Assembly (NCBI GenBank): GCA_029204225.1
Contig: CM055092.1
Coordinates: forward strand, 28,694,359-28,758,358
Direction of reading: 5' to 3'
DNA from: Diphasiastrum complanatum
Taxonomy: Eukaryota > Streptophyta > Lycopodiopsida > Lycopodiales > Lycopodiaceae
DNA length: 64,000 nucleotides
A model generated the notes under the pieces. The model was not told where the DNA came from. It saw only the letters and a list, made by a program, of their open reading frames with translations, and searched no databases. Below, one piece after another: positions 1 to 12,042 of the stretch (position 1 is its first letter; each line of letters opens with the position of its first letter). The translations under genes and the position numbers were made by a program.

Positions 1-2789
1 AAAAAAATGGCAGGAATTGATTTTTGAAGATCCTTCGTGCATTCCTCTTGCAGGTTCGGAACCAGGAGATAAACTAACACAAGGATTTAGCTTTTGGATA
101 CTTAACGAAAAAAATGTAAGCCATAAAAAATGTGACATTGTGATGTTGGCATTGATTTTAGATTCTTGAAATCCTGCTGCTGTTTCTAATGTGTTTTCCA
201 TCACTTGTCACCTCCTTTCTTCCCCTCCATTGTTTCCGACAAGCCTCCCAAACACAAAGGTCTCCTTCATCCTTAGCAATACCATTTTTTTGTTTAGAAA
301 TCAGTTAACTTGGTTTGCACAACACAAGCCTTGTGCCCCCTACCCTTTTCCCTCTCTCTCCCTCACTCCACATGCTCGCTGGCCGCACATGAGCCTCACT
401 GCCCGAGCCTTATTAGCCTTAGGTTCCAGCGGTGCTTTGCCTATAGAAAGCAGCGATGGAGAGTAGGGAATTGATAGGGGAGATGGAGGCAGGGTATGCA
501 TTGAGGGAAGACAGGTAAGGGCATGGAAAGCATGAGGGATGAGGTAAGAGACAAATAGGAAGGCGTGCTTAACTACCAATACATAGAGAACCACAACCGG
601 GAGCAAAGGGCCAATAAATCGCCCCCAGCTCGTCCAGACCTCCCCCAGAAGCTATGACCAGGAGTTAGCTACACGACTCTAAGCATCCACTTCAAGATCA
701 GATAACATTTACTGTTTCACTCTCATTCTTGCATATTCAGGTAACCTTCGGCTACAATTTTGCATCCAAGGTTGTGAGATGAAACCATTTCATTCTTGTT
801 TTCCATTCCTACTGCATCTAACCTCAAGATGACTGGATATAGCAAGTTCTTTCCAGAATGGAATTTTGTTCAGACTATCAAACGGCTTGAGACCCTTCCC
901 ATTCAACAAGAAAACTCCAAGCCGAAGAACAGGGAAAATGTTTGCATGCAAAACTAGCAACAAAGTAGCTAGACTAATAGCAAACTCATAGGCAGAAACA
1001 ACCATCTAGCACTGTAAACAGTGGCAAAAACAACCACATGCCATGCAACCAAAACCATCCAATAAACTGGAAAAAACCACAATAAACCCAAGCATGTGAT
1101 GCTGTCACCATGGAATGAGCAATCCACCCAAGCATTAGCAAACCGATTCACTCCCAATCACAAGGCTAAACCACCTAACTGGATGAGGATTGATGCGATG
1201 ATCTTTGGTTGGCAAGTTGTTGATTCCAGTTGGCTTCATTGAAGACAACCTCTCCACGAACAGGTTCACTACTCTGATATCAATAAGACATCCACCAAGA
1301 TCAACTCAACCCTCGAGCAATGGAGAGATAGACAAAACCGATCGGTAGAAGCGCTTCCTAGTCTGACAGCATGATGGCCGCAAGACTCTCAATGATTCAC
1401 ATAGACACTGGTGAGGGTTCCCACACAGAATCCACATGGAAGGCGTCTGTCAGATCATAACAACCTCTCATGCATGTCTACTGCATGTAGGAACCCCTTT
1501 CTCATAATAGCCAAGACCCATGCAAAAGCATTTGAAATGTATAACTTTTCTACTAGGAATTCATGATAACAAACTCAAGAAATTTGAGAAATAATAGTCT
1601 TTGGCCTTCATATATACCAATTTAGCAATCATCTAGAAGGTTGCATCTACAACCTCTTGTGGAGTGCCCAATTTAGGGCATTCAATCTTATCTACTAAAA
1701 TGGCCTTATCCAAAACAAGGAAACTCAATAGTGAGTCTTTAAGGTGAGCAGGTACCCATAGAAATGTACTTAGAGAAGTATGGATTGCATATCCGTAACA
1801 CCTCTCTAAAACAAACATTGCCCTCAAACTTAAAGTTTTATACTGCCAAAGCTACATTGGTATTGTTGTTCGCAATTTCCTTTCTTAGTTATACATCCCA
1901 TGTTAGTGGTGTCAATCCAAAAGACATGTCCCTATAGCCTCAAAAATCAGCCTGTAGTACCATGATGCTTGTGCCTTTGGCATAGAGAATTTTGTTCTCA
2001 ATTGCCGGAGACAAATTAATGACCAAAAGCTGAGAGAAATACAATGTCTCAGGGGTAGCTGAGCAAAGATCTATGATGAAGGGGCCGAGAAAGGCAAACT
2101 ATATTGAGACAGAAAGCTGAGCTTGAAGCAGTGAGAGAGCGATAATGAGAGCTTACAAAAGCAAACCTACCAAAAGAAGAGAAATACTAAACTGCCTAGA
2201 AGCAAGATTTGCAGCGAACATTTGATGCAAGCACAACTGAAATTTTGGAGCTGAAATCATACAAGCCAAATCAAGCAAAAATACATGCTGAGATGCCACA
2301 AAAGCTTGATGAGTCGCAATAAAACAATGATAATATGCTGCAAGCAACAAACTTATTATAGCAGAACCTTATATCTACAAAGGCAACTCAACAACAGATG
2401 CAGACTCAGAACACTAGTATGAAGTGGAGGAACAAGATATACCTATATCAAACTTGTGAGACAACCATATGGAGAATTGAAGCAGAAGAGGCACAAAGAG
2501 CCTATGTTGTTCAAGGAAAGTGTCGCATTAATTTTTAGGTTTGGGAGGATTTACAAAGGTTGATGAATTTGAAAAGACAATGCTACGCGAAGTGGTGGAC
2601 TAAGTTGAAACCCTTCAATAAGAAAATTTTATCCCGAAGGAAAAGATCAAACTGCCAACCACAGACCAAGACAACCAACTACAGAGTGCAACAGGTCATT
2701 CTCATCCATGTTGTTTAGATGAGGCTAAAGCCCCACCTGTTTTTGACATTGAAAACCTCATGAAGCTTATCATCCAAGCTATCCACTAA
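1..2789. other. No recognisable gene; decayed non-coding DNA
   Basis: Reading frames here are short and match no family I recognise. There is no LTR, tandem repeat or extended inverted repeat that I can support. A 62-base segment at 54-115 is bounded by TTGCAG and GTAAGC and could be an exon, but it is too short to assign. The stretch just before 2790 may be the eroded upstream part of the glycosyltransferase copy that follows. Confidence 0.5.
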
Positions 2790-3505
2790 TCTCTGCTCCA
2801 CAAGCTAATGCTAGCTCACCCTGAGGCAGACTGGTTATGGTGGATGGACAATCACACTTTATTTACAGACATGACCTTCCAGCTCCCAGTGGAAAGATAT
2901 GAGAGTTATCACCTACTTCTGCATGGCGGGGAGGAAATGGTGTACAAGAAGAAGAACCCCACGGTCTAAACACAGGCAGCTTCCTGCTTCGGAACTCTCA
3001 GTGTGCACTGGATCTACTGCAAGCATGGGCGCTGATGGGGCCAAAGGGATCCATCCGAACAGAAGCTGAGAAGCTGCCAACAAAATCTCTAGTAGGAAGG
3101 CTAGAGTTTAAAGAAGATAAGCAATCATCTCTCATTCATTTGCTCGTGACTCAGAGATCAGTCTGGAAAGAGAAAGTTTACTTAGAGAATTTATTTTATC
3201 TGCATGGCTACTGGGCAATCTTGGTTGAGAAATATGAGCACATGATGAAAAACCATGATCCAGGCTATGGCGATGATCGTTGGCCATTCACTACCCAGTT
3301 TGTGGGCTGCAAGCCCTCTGGCGGCTATGGTGACTACCCTGTTGACAGATGCATCAAACATATGGAAAGAGCTTTTAATTTTGCAGACACATCAACAATT
3401 CTCCAATCTTCTGAAGTTTTTTGGACAGAAAGTTTAACAAAACACCACACACCTGTTCTGACATACAAAGTTAATCCTCTGTATTCGAGTCTTCACGGAT
3501 ATTGA
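2790..3505 (+). pseudogene. GT34 xyloglucan 6-xylosyltransferase-like pseudogene (XXT type), 3' part
   Basis: The translated pieces follow the C-terminal half of plant XXT proteins, Golgi type II enzymes that add xylose from UDP-xylose to the glucan backbone of xyloglucan. Seen in order: a KLMLAHPEADWLWWMD block (about 2802-2849), a GLNTGSF block (about 2965-2985), YLHGYWAILV, GDDRWPFTT, FVGCKP and MERAFNFAD (to about 3390). The metal-binding DxD that normally follows WWMD is changed (D-N-H here). A frameshift lies near 2960-2966, a TAA sits at 2787-2789 just upstream, and no N-terminal half or signal anchor is present. An intact open stretch runs 3035-3505. Family assignment is firm; loss of function is inferred from the lesions. 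Confidence 0.85.
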
Positions 3506-4199
3506 TGTGTACCTGAATCTTCACAAATATGGAGCTTCTCACAGATATTGATCTTGGAAATGGATTGAAGGTGAAAGCAAAAATTGGGCGCGCTCAGGCA
3601 TATGAAATTAGAGCAAAGAAGTTCACAGACACGTCTACGTGCAGGTCATAAAAAATCCTGCCATCCACGGAGAAAGCCACGCAACAACCATCCATGCAGA
3701 AAGCCACACAAGAACTCTGCCGTCCATGCATAAACCCACGCATACAGGAAAGAACCCAGCGCAGATTTAAGATACTAAAATATTTCAGATATTTGAATTT
3801 CTCTCTAAAACGAGTTCCATCCTTTACCTAAATACGTTCTAAATACGTGGCAAGCTTAGAAATTAACCTATTTTAAAAAAAGTAAATTAAAAAAAAAATT
3901 GAAAATCAATTTCAGACACAAGGCACGCCAATGTTTGATATGATTACAAAGGACCCTGCCTAGAAGGCAGGGCCAAAAATCTATATTACATTTTAGAAGT
4001 TTGGAACTTTTTTTGTGACTGGACTTTTTAGAGTGACTCATGTCGTTTGAGGATAGTAATGATGTTTTCTTTTTGTCGAGTGTGGATTAAAAATCTAATG
4101 AATTATGATTGAGGAATAATGGATCATATTCTAATCTTTGTGAATAATAAATTTCAAATTAACACTTGATTGTGAGGAGAGGCCAATAATGTTAGTTGA
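3506..4199. other. No gene seen
   Basis: AT-rich sequence with homopolymer A runs near 3870-3900. No coding frame, LTR terminus or repeat that I can support. Confidence 0.4.
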
Positions 4200-4960
4200 T
4201 GGAAAAGTGTTAGGAGCAATTGTCTCTTGACGACAATCTCATTTGGAGAAGTATATGCCCTTGATTGAGTTTGCCTATATTTGTAGTAAGCATTTGACTA
4301 TCGCCTATAGCCCATTAATGCTTATATACGAATATCAACCTAGATCACCTACTTTTGTAGAAACTCGAAAGATTAAGTTTTAGAAAGTAGCAAATTTCTT
4401 GAATGATATGTAAGAAATGCTACAATTAGCGTGTGAAAATGTCTAAAGTGCCCAAAATAGGGACATACATTGTGCTAATATGAAAAGATTGTCTAAAGAT
4501 TTCCAAGAAGGAAATTTTGTATATTTTTGAATCTTAAAGGCTTCTAAACTAATGTATATTGATATGAAATTTTTAAAAAGATCGGATCTTTTGCTTATCA
4601 ATTTAACATTTCGAAAGAAAGTCAAAAACATCGTATTTTATGTAGGCTGACTTACGGAAAGTCAACATGACGGGGATCATCTAGGTTTCGAAGATCAATT
4701 GAACATGTTGGAATAATTGTTAGGTAGGAAATTGATATTGGATTTGAAAACTAGATGATTGTAAAACCATATAGTTATTGAGTACATGATTCATTGCAAG
4801 AGTCAATTAGATGATGATGATTTCATAAAAAAGGGGGAAAGCTTAGAGAGAACTTTCCTAATTTTAAGTTCCTAGGATAGAATTTGATCTAGAGGGCGAG
4901 CATGTCATGCACACAATTGGGTTGCTTAGATTTATGTCTTGTAAGGAGGTCAATAGGTTA
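4200..4960 (+). pseudogene. Eroded Ty3/gypsy integrase C-terminus
   Basis: With several stops and frame changes, the plus strand shows PLIEFAY near 4260, the SPLMLIYEYQPRSP-like block that in gypsy integrases is SPFEALYG..., and a KDFQEGNFVYF block near 4495, which corresponds to the post-core region before the chromatin-facing tail. Farther down, a K-L-R-E-N-F-P-N-F stretch near 4838 resembles the last conserved residues of gypsy polyproteins. No protease, RT or LTR is adjacent. This is an old remnant of the 3' end of a gypsy pol gene. Confidence 0.65.
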
Positions 4961-5829
4961 CGAGGGGTTGGGGCCCTCATGACATTAAATCATAGTTAAC
5001 GATTTGGATGCCTAGATTAAACTGTTTTTATGGTTGTTAATGTCTGTCGATCATAAGTTCTAGCTCTAGAAATATTTAAGCTTCCGCAAAGCGCATTAGA
5101 ATTGTTTGTGTTCACCTACGAAACCTCTCCGGGTAGACGTAGTGCACACACTGAGGGATCGATCAGAATTTGGCCATCTCGGCTTTTTCATTCCATACCA
5201 CATTCATTCATTCATCTCGAACAAATCCATCAAAAACACGAATCATGACAGTGAAAGTTGACCCACTCTCATCATTGTACCATTGTAGGCTTGGTAACAG
5301 GAAGGGAATATGGCTTAGCATGTAAAGCACCCGCAGACTTGTAATACTAGTCTTACGTTTCAAAGGTGTCTAGCTATTTGCAACCTTACGAGCACCAAAG
5401 AAGGGCAATGTTGTTCGCGCTTAGATTGTTATTGGTGGATGTAAAAAATAGAGCCAATAGTTTGGTGCATTTGTCGGGAGTGACTTGATAACATTCTTTT
5501 TAACTTGGAAGCTAATCACCCTTTTTTTTTTATGGCCAAGGTAGTTAGAATATCCCCCTAGGCCACAAAATTAGTCGTAAGTGAGATGGTTTTTTTACCA
5601 CGCCAATACACTTAGCTAGGTAGTTGGACATCATCAACATTAGGTGTGTTGTTGCCAAGCAAAGGCCATTTACAAAAAAATTGAATGGTACAATAGTGTC
5701 TAAATTGACCATTGTTGGCATCCTAACAACCCAATAATATTACATATTTGAGTGTTAGATCAGATGAACACCTTTAGCTTGCAACAAATAGGACTATTCC
5801 CTTAGACGGGGAGACTCCATCATGGCCTC
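4961..5829. other. Unassigned, probably gypsy-derived non-coding DNA
   Basis: No open frame of note and no clear LTR boundary. It lies between a gypsy integrase tail and a gypsy gag fragment, both on the plus strand, so it may hold LTR and leader sequence of one or two gypsy elements, but I cannot show paired LTRs. Confidence 0.3.
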
Positions 5830-6003
5830 TTAACCAAGAATGATAATTGGTAGAGCTCCACAAGAGACTAGATAGTGAGGTCCGTGAGCTAGTAAGGGAG
5901 TTGAAGGATTATGTGGAGCATGTGAATGAGAGTTGTTATGATAGGATGAGACGTGATTCATCTTAGGCATCAACAAGATTTGATCAACCAATGGGCCACG
6001 TGT
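5830..6003 (+). pseudogene. Ty3/gypsy gag fragment, upstream half (split by copia A)
   Basis: The plus strand encodes a short charged helical segment (LDSEVRELVRELKDYVEHV) followed by one stop and DQPMGH. The continuation, with a CYQC zinc-knuckle start, is found on the far side of copia element A at 12043. The last five bases, CGTGT at 5999-6003, are the left copy of the copia target duplication. Confidence 0.5.
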
Positions 6004-6653
6004 TGTGAAAGATTCAACTAGTTTCATCACATTTTGCATTATTTCCATATTTGGCATATTGAGGCCAAAACTTGTTTTAGACTTAGAGGTTGACTTTTCA
6101 AAGTTCATTAGTCTAAATTTCATTTGAATAAACACTTTTTGACAGTGTGGGAAAGATAGAATGCGAGTTTGAGTAGATTCAATTTGAATAAGTTGGGTAC
6201 ATTGAATCTAGACCCAAAATTGGTAGGGTTAGCATTTTGGTGGGAAAGCCAAGTGGCCAAATAGGGTTTGGACCTGCTATAAAAGGATGTAACTCGTGAA
6301 GAGAGTCGTCTTCTCTCTTCTCTATCTCATTTCATGCTTATACATGGTTCTCTTGGGTTCTACTATCCATTGGTGCACTATCTTGGTGATTGCTTGCAAT
6401 TCTATGTGTAGAATGATCTATATTTGCTATTTTTGGATCCACACGTGTGCAATACAGTAGCTTGCTGGTTTTGTACCGACAACAACAATACATAATCATT
6501 TCATTCAAGTTTGATCAAGTTCTATTAGTGTTTGCATCTCAAATTGTGTGTAGATGCTGATTTTTCTACATTGGTGAAATTGGTAGTGTATTTCTCTTTC
6601 TAACCAAAGATCATTCAAGTAGATTGGATCTTATGGATCTGAAATCTTTCACA
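6004..6653 (+). repeat. 5' LTR of copia A
   Basis: Begins TGTGAAAGATT and ends AATCTTTCACA, an inverted terminal match. It contains a TATA box and the 10-bp palindrome CACACGTGTG at 6440-6449, which is also intact in the 3' LTR. Confidence 0.93.
6278..6284 (+). promoter_or_regulatory. LTR TATA box (TATAAAA)
   Basis: TATAAAA in the context CTGCTATAAAAGGATG. It is conserved at 11662-11668 in the 3' LTR. Transcription would start about 30 bp downstream, followed by a CT-rich stretch (about 6308-6328) typical of LTR leaders. Confidence 0.75.
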
Positions 6654-6665
6654 TGGTATCAGAGC
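6654..6665 (+). promoter_or_regulatory. Primer binding site (initiator Met-tRNA type)
   Basis: TGGTATCAGAGC directly follows the CA end of the 5' LTR and is the standard plant copia primer site, complementary to the 3' end of initiator tRNA-Met. Confidence 0.92.
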
Positions 6666-7253
6666 TTGTGTTTCAGGTTATGAAGGAGGAAATCAGATCT
6701 ATCAATGATTTGGTAAAGATATCAAGTCTAGAGCATGCTAGAGAGGATTCTACACCAAAATCGGATTTTTTGCTTTTGTAGATTGGATCTTTTGTAGATC
6801 AAAACACTAAATAGGTCAATATACTTGTTCAATTATGTTTTTTGAATTCACATGCTGGATTTGTCCGATTTTTGGATCACTGGTTCAGCCTAAGTGGTGG
6901 CTTATAGATTGCATATCAAATTTTCAGCATTTGCATGTAGATTTGGAATAGTCAATTTTTTGTGATTTTGTCAAAACCCTAATTTTGATTGGATCTCTAG
7001 ATAGTGAGGTTGCTGGACTTCATTTGAGTGTGTTTCAATCTTAGGAAGTGGAAAAAGTCATCAGATTGAGGATAGATCATAGGTTGATCAAGATTCCATG
7101 ATTCTATGTGTTGATTTGCTTGGATAAGTGCTAGAAGAGAATTTGTGAGATAGTTTCAAATCTTGGTGATTTCTTTTGAAAGCATTTGTTGTTGTTCAAA
7201 GGAGTGCTTTGTGCATTGAAACAGGTTGAAAGAGAAGATCAGCTCATTGCTAC

Positions 7254-9735
7254 ATGGCAACCTCAATTGGAGTCATGTTGGAAGCCAATGATAGGCTTAC
7301 CTCAAGTAACTATTCATTATGGAAAGTGAGGATGGAGTCACTTCTTGAGATGAATGATGTTTTGGATATTGTTGTAGGTTTGGAGGAGAGACCAGCAACA
7401 CAACAAGATCAATTGAGGTATGACAAGAGGGACAAGAAGGCTCTACACATGATAAAGATGAATGTTACCAATGAACTTCTCAAGGAAGTTGATAAGTGCA
7501 CATCATCTTTGGAAGCTTGGAATTCATTGAAGAAGCTTTATGAATCCAAGTCTACTTCTAGAGTGTTGACTCTAAGAAGGCAAATCTTTTCTTGTTTGCA
7601 AAAGAATGAAGAAAGTCCAAGTACTTTTGTTTTGAGAATGAAAGCATTGAATGGTGAGTTAGCTTGCATAGATGAAAGCATTAAGGAAGGAGAGCTTATT
7701 CAAGTGAATCTTAATGGCTTGTTGGATGCTCATGCTAACATTGTTCAAAGTATTGCTATTCAAAAGACTTTGCCAAGTTTGATGGATCTTCAAGAGATCT
7801 TGATCAATGAGGAATATAGGCTTCAAGCAAGAGGTGGATCTACATCGACACTTCAAGAGGATGCTATGTTCACAAAGGGAAAATTCAAGGGAAAAACCAA
7901 AAGCAAGTGGTCTAAAGGGCAAGATCAAGTGGATGCTTCTTCAAGTGGCAAAAAGAAGGATAGATCAAAGCTCAAGTGCTTCTATTGTGGCATCAAAGGA
8001 CACTTTGCAAGTGAGTGCTACAAGAAGAAGAGAGATCAAGGAGACAAGCAAAGTAATCTTACTCTTGATGAGGATGGTTTGGATGTGCAAGATGCAAATG
8101 ATGATGCTTTTGTGATGTCTTCATGTATGCTTGCTAATGATGGAGATCTAGATCCTTGGTGGATTGATAATGGAGCAAGTTCACACATGACCTTTCACAA
8201 AGAGTACTTCACTTCTTTGTTGGCATATGGAGATGACAAGAGGGTGGTCTACACGGCCAATGATGGTGAGTGTGCAATCAAAGGGATTGGCACAATTCCT
8301 ATTTCTCTCTCTACAAATAGGAATGTTCATTTGGAGGATGTCTTGTTTATTCCATCTATTACCAAGAATTTGCTTAGTGTGAGTCAAATGCTAAGTAAGG
8401 GCCTCAAGGTGGAGTTTGATGGAGATGCTTGTTTGATCAAAAGGAAGGATGTCTTGATTGGAAAAGGTAAAAGGCAAGGGAAGTTGTTCAAACTTGATGC
8501 TTGTGTTATTTCTAACCAAGTTGGATGTGTTGCAAGGGAGCAAATTTCTATTCAAGAGGTTTGGCACAAAAGGATGGGACACCTCAACTTCAAGTCATTG
8601 GAGGTAATGGCAAGGAAAAAGGTTGTGATTGGTCTTCCGAGTTCCTTAAGCAATGACAAGCATGTTTGTGAGTCTTGTGCTTTGTCTAAGTCATATAGAC
8701 TACCTTATACTAGATCTATTTCTAGATCTACACAGCCTTTTTAACTTGTACATTCGGATATTCATGGATTCACTACAATTAGCAATAGTGGAGCTAAGAT
8801 GTATGTAACATTCATTGATGATTTTAGTAGATTTTGTTGGATCTATCTACCAAAGAGCAAGGATGAAGTGTATGATGTCTTTGTCAAGTTCAAGAATGCA
8901 AGGGAGAACCAATTCTCCACAAAGATCAAGTGCTTGAGAGGTGACAATGGTCGTGAGTACATATCTAACAAGTTCAAGGCCTTTTGTGATGAGCATGGGA
9001 TCAAGAGGGAGTATACAACATCAAGGACCCCACAACAAAATGGAGTGGCTGAAAGGAAGAATATAACTTTATGTGAAAGTGCTAAAGCTATGAGGTTAAG
9101 TGCTAATCTTGACAAACCATTTTGGGATCAAGCTTTGTTGTGTGCCAATTTCTTGTGCAATAGGTGGTCGAGTGCTATTTTGGATGGAAGGACACCTTTT
9201 GAGATGCTATTCAAGAGGAGGCCGAGTGTCAACTTTGTAAGAACCTTTGGATGCACATGCTATGTCAACATTACTCTTGATGATAGGACCAAGGAGGATC
9301 CATCTTCAAAAAGAGGTATTTGTGTTGGATATAGTGAGGTGAGTAAAGCCTACAAGGTTTACATTCCTTCTACTAACAAAGTGATTGTTGGTAGAGATGT
9401 CATTTTTGACGAGGGAAACATTCCAAAGGTGTCTTCAAGCATGATTGATGGTAAAGTAAATGGATCTAACATTCTTGATGTTGATGAGAAGGATCCTACT
9501 TTGGATGGTGGTGATGATGGACCTTCATCAAGTCAAAAGCCAAGGAGAACATCAAGAGAAAGACAAGTACCTTCAAGGCTCACATATGATCAAAAGGGTA
9601 AGCAAGTAGTTTCTGGAAATTATGTTGCTTTCCTAACCTCTTTGGATGATCCTACAAGTGTAGATCAAGTAAGGAAAGAAGAGGAGTGGATCCAACCAAT
9701 GGATCTTGAGTATCGATCTCTTATGAAGAGTGGAA
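7254..9735 (+). pseudogene. Copia A gag-protease-integrase frame, one nonsense mutation
   Basis: ATG at 7254 starts a gag of the copia UBN2 type (NYSLWKVRMES near residue 20), then a CCHC knuckle CFYCGIKGHFASEC at 7977-8018. The protease active site reads D-N-G-A-S at 8166 instead of the usual D-S-G-A-S. The GAG-pre-integrase zinc motif (WHKRMGHLN ... CESC) follows near 8560-8680. TAA at 8742-8744 interrupts the frame where homologues have an acidic codon, and reading continues in the same frame. The integrase core shows FIDDFSR, RGDNG and QQNGVAERKN, so D, D and E are all present. Homology stops near 9735, at the start of where RT should be. Host of the same lineage as elements B and C (shared TNY-x-IWKVRMES motif). 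Confidence 0.9.
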
Positions 9736-10815
9736 CATCTTTTGGAGGATCTTCTTGTGTACATGGAGCTATGCAAGTGGATGGATGTTATCTTGCTGTA
9801 AATCAAGTAATGGATCTGGAAAACAAAGTTTGTTCAATGACTTTGATGGTCAAGTTGAAGATCAAGAGGTTGATCTCAAAGCACTTCAACTAGTCAAAAG
9901 GGAAGGTGACAATTTGGAGCTAGTCAAGAGCATCAAAGGAGAGATAATTGGCAAAGGTGTTATGGATCTATTTTTGCAGCATATTGAAGACTCAAGTAAG
10001 GTCAAAAGAGCAGCAAGAAAGTGTTGTTCAAGTTTACTTTACTCGTTCTATCTCATGTTTGATCAATTTCATGTGGATGTGTGCAAATTGTCAAGATATG
10101 ATAAAACTAGCTACATTGGTGAGCATTGTTTTGATGTTGGATTTGTACTAGCATTCTTGGCTGATTTTGCTGATGGAAATGAAGCTATTGGAGGTTCATT
10201 ATGTCACTCATCCATGGCTAAGTTCTCAAGTGTTGAGATACTTGGTGCCAATACCTGGAGATTGTCAATTTTTGGTGAATTCATGGTCATTTTCTTGTGT
10301 CAAGTAGATCTTGAAGATGGACTAGTGCAAACTACTTGGTTTATGGAGTCATGTGGTGCTGGATTTGCATCATTAATGTACTCACCTACTCATGGATTTC
10401 CAAGGTTTGATGGTTTCTTGTGGCAAGATGAAGATGGAGGCTCGTTCATGGAGTATCATGGTGGATACAAGGCAACAAAGGACAAAGGAGGAGGAGACAT
10501 GCAAGCAAAAGTTGATCACTCACATTTATTGTTTGTTGGCTGTATTTTTCCAGAGAGTTAAGAGTTGGAAGCATGGTGGAATCATTTCATTTACATTCTA
10601 TTTGATTCTTCATGTTCTAGTCACATTTTTACATGTAAAATTGATGTAAGAAATAGTGAAGCATCCCAAGTGGACACTATTGTCTATATCAATTATGGTT
10701 GTTTCTATTTTGAGAATTACATGATCATTGAAAGGAGATCTATTCTTAGGAAGACGATCATTCTTATGATGGATCAAAGTTCTATTGGCAAAAACTATGC
10801 TAGGAGCATTCGAAG
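9736..10815 (+). other. Unrelated ~1.1-kb segment in place of reverse transcriptase
   Basis: Between the N-terminal RT edge (EYRSLMKSGT, about 9730) and the RNase H edge (KRVLRYIIGT, from about 10818), no RT motif is present: there is no YVDD and no KARLV block. Element B spans the same two landmarks in about 0.9 kb. The segment holds an overlapping open frame at 9755-10561 (268 codons), with no family that I recognise, and several short frames. Candidates are captured host DNA, sequence from another element, or a template switch during reverse transcription. I cannot name its source. Confidence 0.7.
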
Positions 10816-11391
10816 CTAGGAAAGCGAGTTTTGAGGTACATCATTGGAACTCGAGATTTTGGCATATTGTATGAGGGATCATCACCTAATCTTTTTGGAT
10901 TTTCAGATTTGGACTATGCTGGAGATGTAATGGATAGGAAATCTATTAGTTCTTATTGTATTTTCATAGGTGATGGAGCTATATCATGGATGTCAAAGAA
11001 ACAAGCCACTATCTCATTGTCATCTAGTGAGGCCGAGTACAAAGCTCTTACACATTGCACAAAGGAGATGGTATGGATCAAAAGGATGATCAAGGATCTT
11101 CATTTGCTGGATTTTTCAGAGAGCCCAATCATCTTTTGTGACAATCAATCAACCCAAAGAATGGCATCCAATCCTATCTTTCATGCTAGGAGCAAGCATA
11201 TTGAGATACAATATCATTTTGTGAGGGAGCGAGTCATTGCAAAGGAGGTGGAGCTTCAACATGTGTCTTCAAGGGAATGTGTAGCTGATATCTTCACCAA
11301 AGCATTGGGAAAAGACTTGTTCATGAATCATAGGACTTCACTTGGAGTATTATCAAAGTCTATGCTAAAACTAGTTGAAGAGGGAGTGTGA
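10816..11391 (+). pseudogene. Copia A RNase H domain and polyprotein end
   Basis: Starts with the KRVLRY landmark and contains DLDYAGD, SISSYCIFIGDGAISWMSKKQ, SLSSSEAEY and the FCDNQS block, the usual copia RNase H series with its acidic residues retained. It ends in HARSKHIEI..., DIFTKALGKD and a stop at about 11389-11391, overlapping the start of the 3' LTR by five bases. Because the RT part is gone, this domain could only be read from a frame inside the replaced segment. Confidence 0.88.
11377..11386 (+). promoter_or_regulatory. Polypurine tract of copia A
   Basis: GAAGAGGGAG immediately precedes the TG of the 3' LTR, the expected primer for plus-strand synthesis. Confidence 0.85.
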
Positions 11392-12037
11392 AAGATTCAA
11401 CTAGCTTCATCACATTTTGCAATATTTTCATATTTGGCATATTGAGGCCAAAACTTGTTTTAGACTTAGAGGTTGACTTTTTCAAAGTTCATTAGTCTAA
11501 ATTTCATTTGAATAAACACTTTTTGGAAGTGTGGGAAAGATAGAATGCGAGTTTGAGTAGATTCAATTTGAATAAGTTGGGTACATTGAATCTAGACCCA
11601 AAATTGGTAGGGTTAGCATTTTGGTGGGAAAGCCAAGTGGCCAAATAGGGTTCAGACCTGCTATAAAAGGATGTAACTCATGGAGAGAGTCATCTTCTCT
11701 CTTCTCTATCTCATTTCATGCTTATACATGGTTCTCTTGGGTTCTACTATCCGTTGGTGCACTATCTTGGTAATTGCTTGCAATTCAATGTGTAGAATGA
11801 TCTATATTTGCTATTTTTGGATCCACACGTGTGAAATATAGTAGATTGCTGGTTTTGTACGGACAGAAACAGTACATAATCATTTCATTCAAGTTTGATC
11901 AAGTTCTATTAGTGTTTGCATCTCAAATTGTGTCTAGATGCTGATTTTTCTACATTGGTGAAATTGGTAGTGTATTTCTCTTTCTAACCAAAGATCATTC
12001 AAGTAGACTGGATCTTAAGGATCTGAAATCTCTCACA
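11387..12037 (+). repeat. 3' LTR of copia A
   Basis: 651 bp, about 96 percent identical by eye to the 5' LTR, ending ATCTCTCACA. The TATA box (11662-11668) and CACACGTGTG (11824-11833) are retained. The five following bases CGTGC match the left flank CGTGT at four positions. Confidence 0.93.
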
Positions 12038-12042
12038 CGTGC

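Larger units (their letters stand above)
6004..12037 (+). mobile_element. Ty1/copia LTR retrotransposon A, complete ends, RT missing
   Basis: A 6.0-kb element with 650- and 651-bp LTRs starting TGTGAAAGATT and ending in the inverted form. It has a PBS at 6654-6665 identical to the complement of the plant initiator Met-tRNA end, a PPT at 11377-11386, and flanks CGTGT/CGTGC, which look like a 5-bp target duplication with one change. A leader of about 590 bp (6666-7253) precedes the gag ATG. Gag, protease and integrase are on one frame broken by a single stop. RNase H is present at the 3' end, but the reverse transcriptase is absent and replaced by unrelated sequence. By eye the LTRs differ at about 24 positions plus one indel in 650 bp, so the insertion is old but still well preserved. 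It sits inside a gypsy gag fragment. Confidence 0.93.

Noticed and set aside
54-115. Exon-like segment between TTGCAG and GTAAGC
   Set aside because: Only 62 bases, no recognisable protein family, and no partner exon found in the window.
6654-6665. Match to initiator tRNA-Met
   Set aside because: Only the 12-base primer-binding complement, not a tRNA gene; the same holds for 20860, 34645 and 51283.
9755-10561. Annotation of the 268-codon frame in copia A as a gene
   Set aside because: No known motif; it lies in the replaced RT segment and may be open by chance. Kept as an unexplained segment instead.
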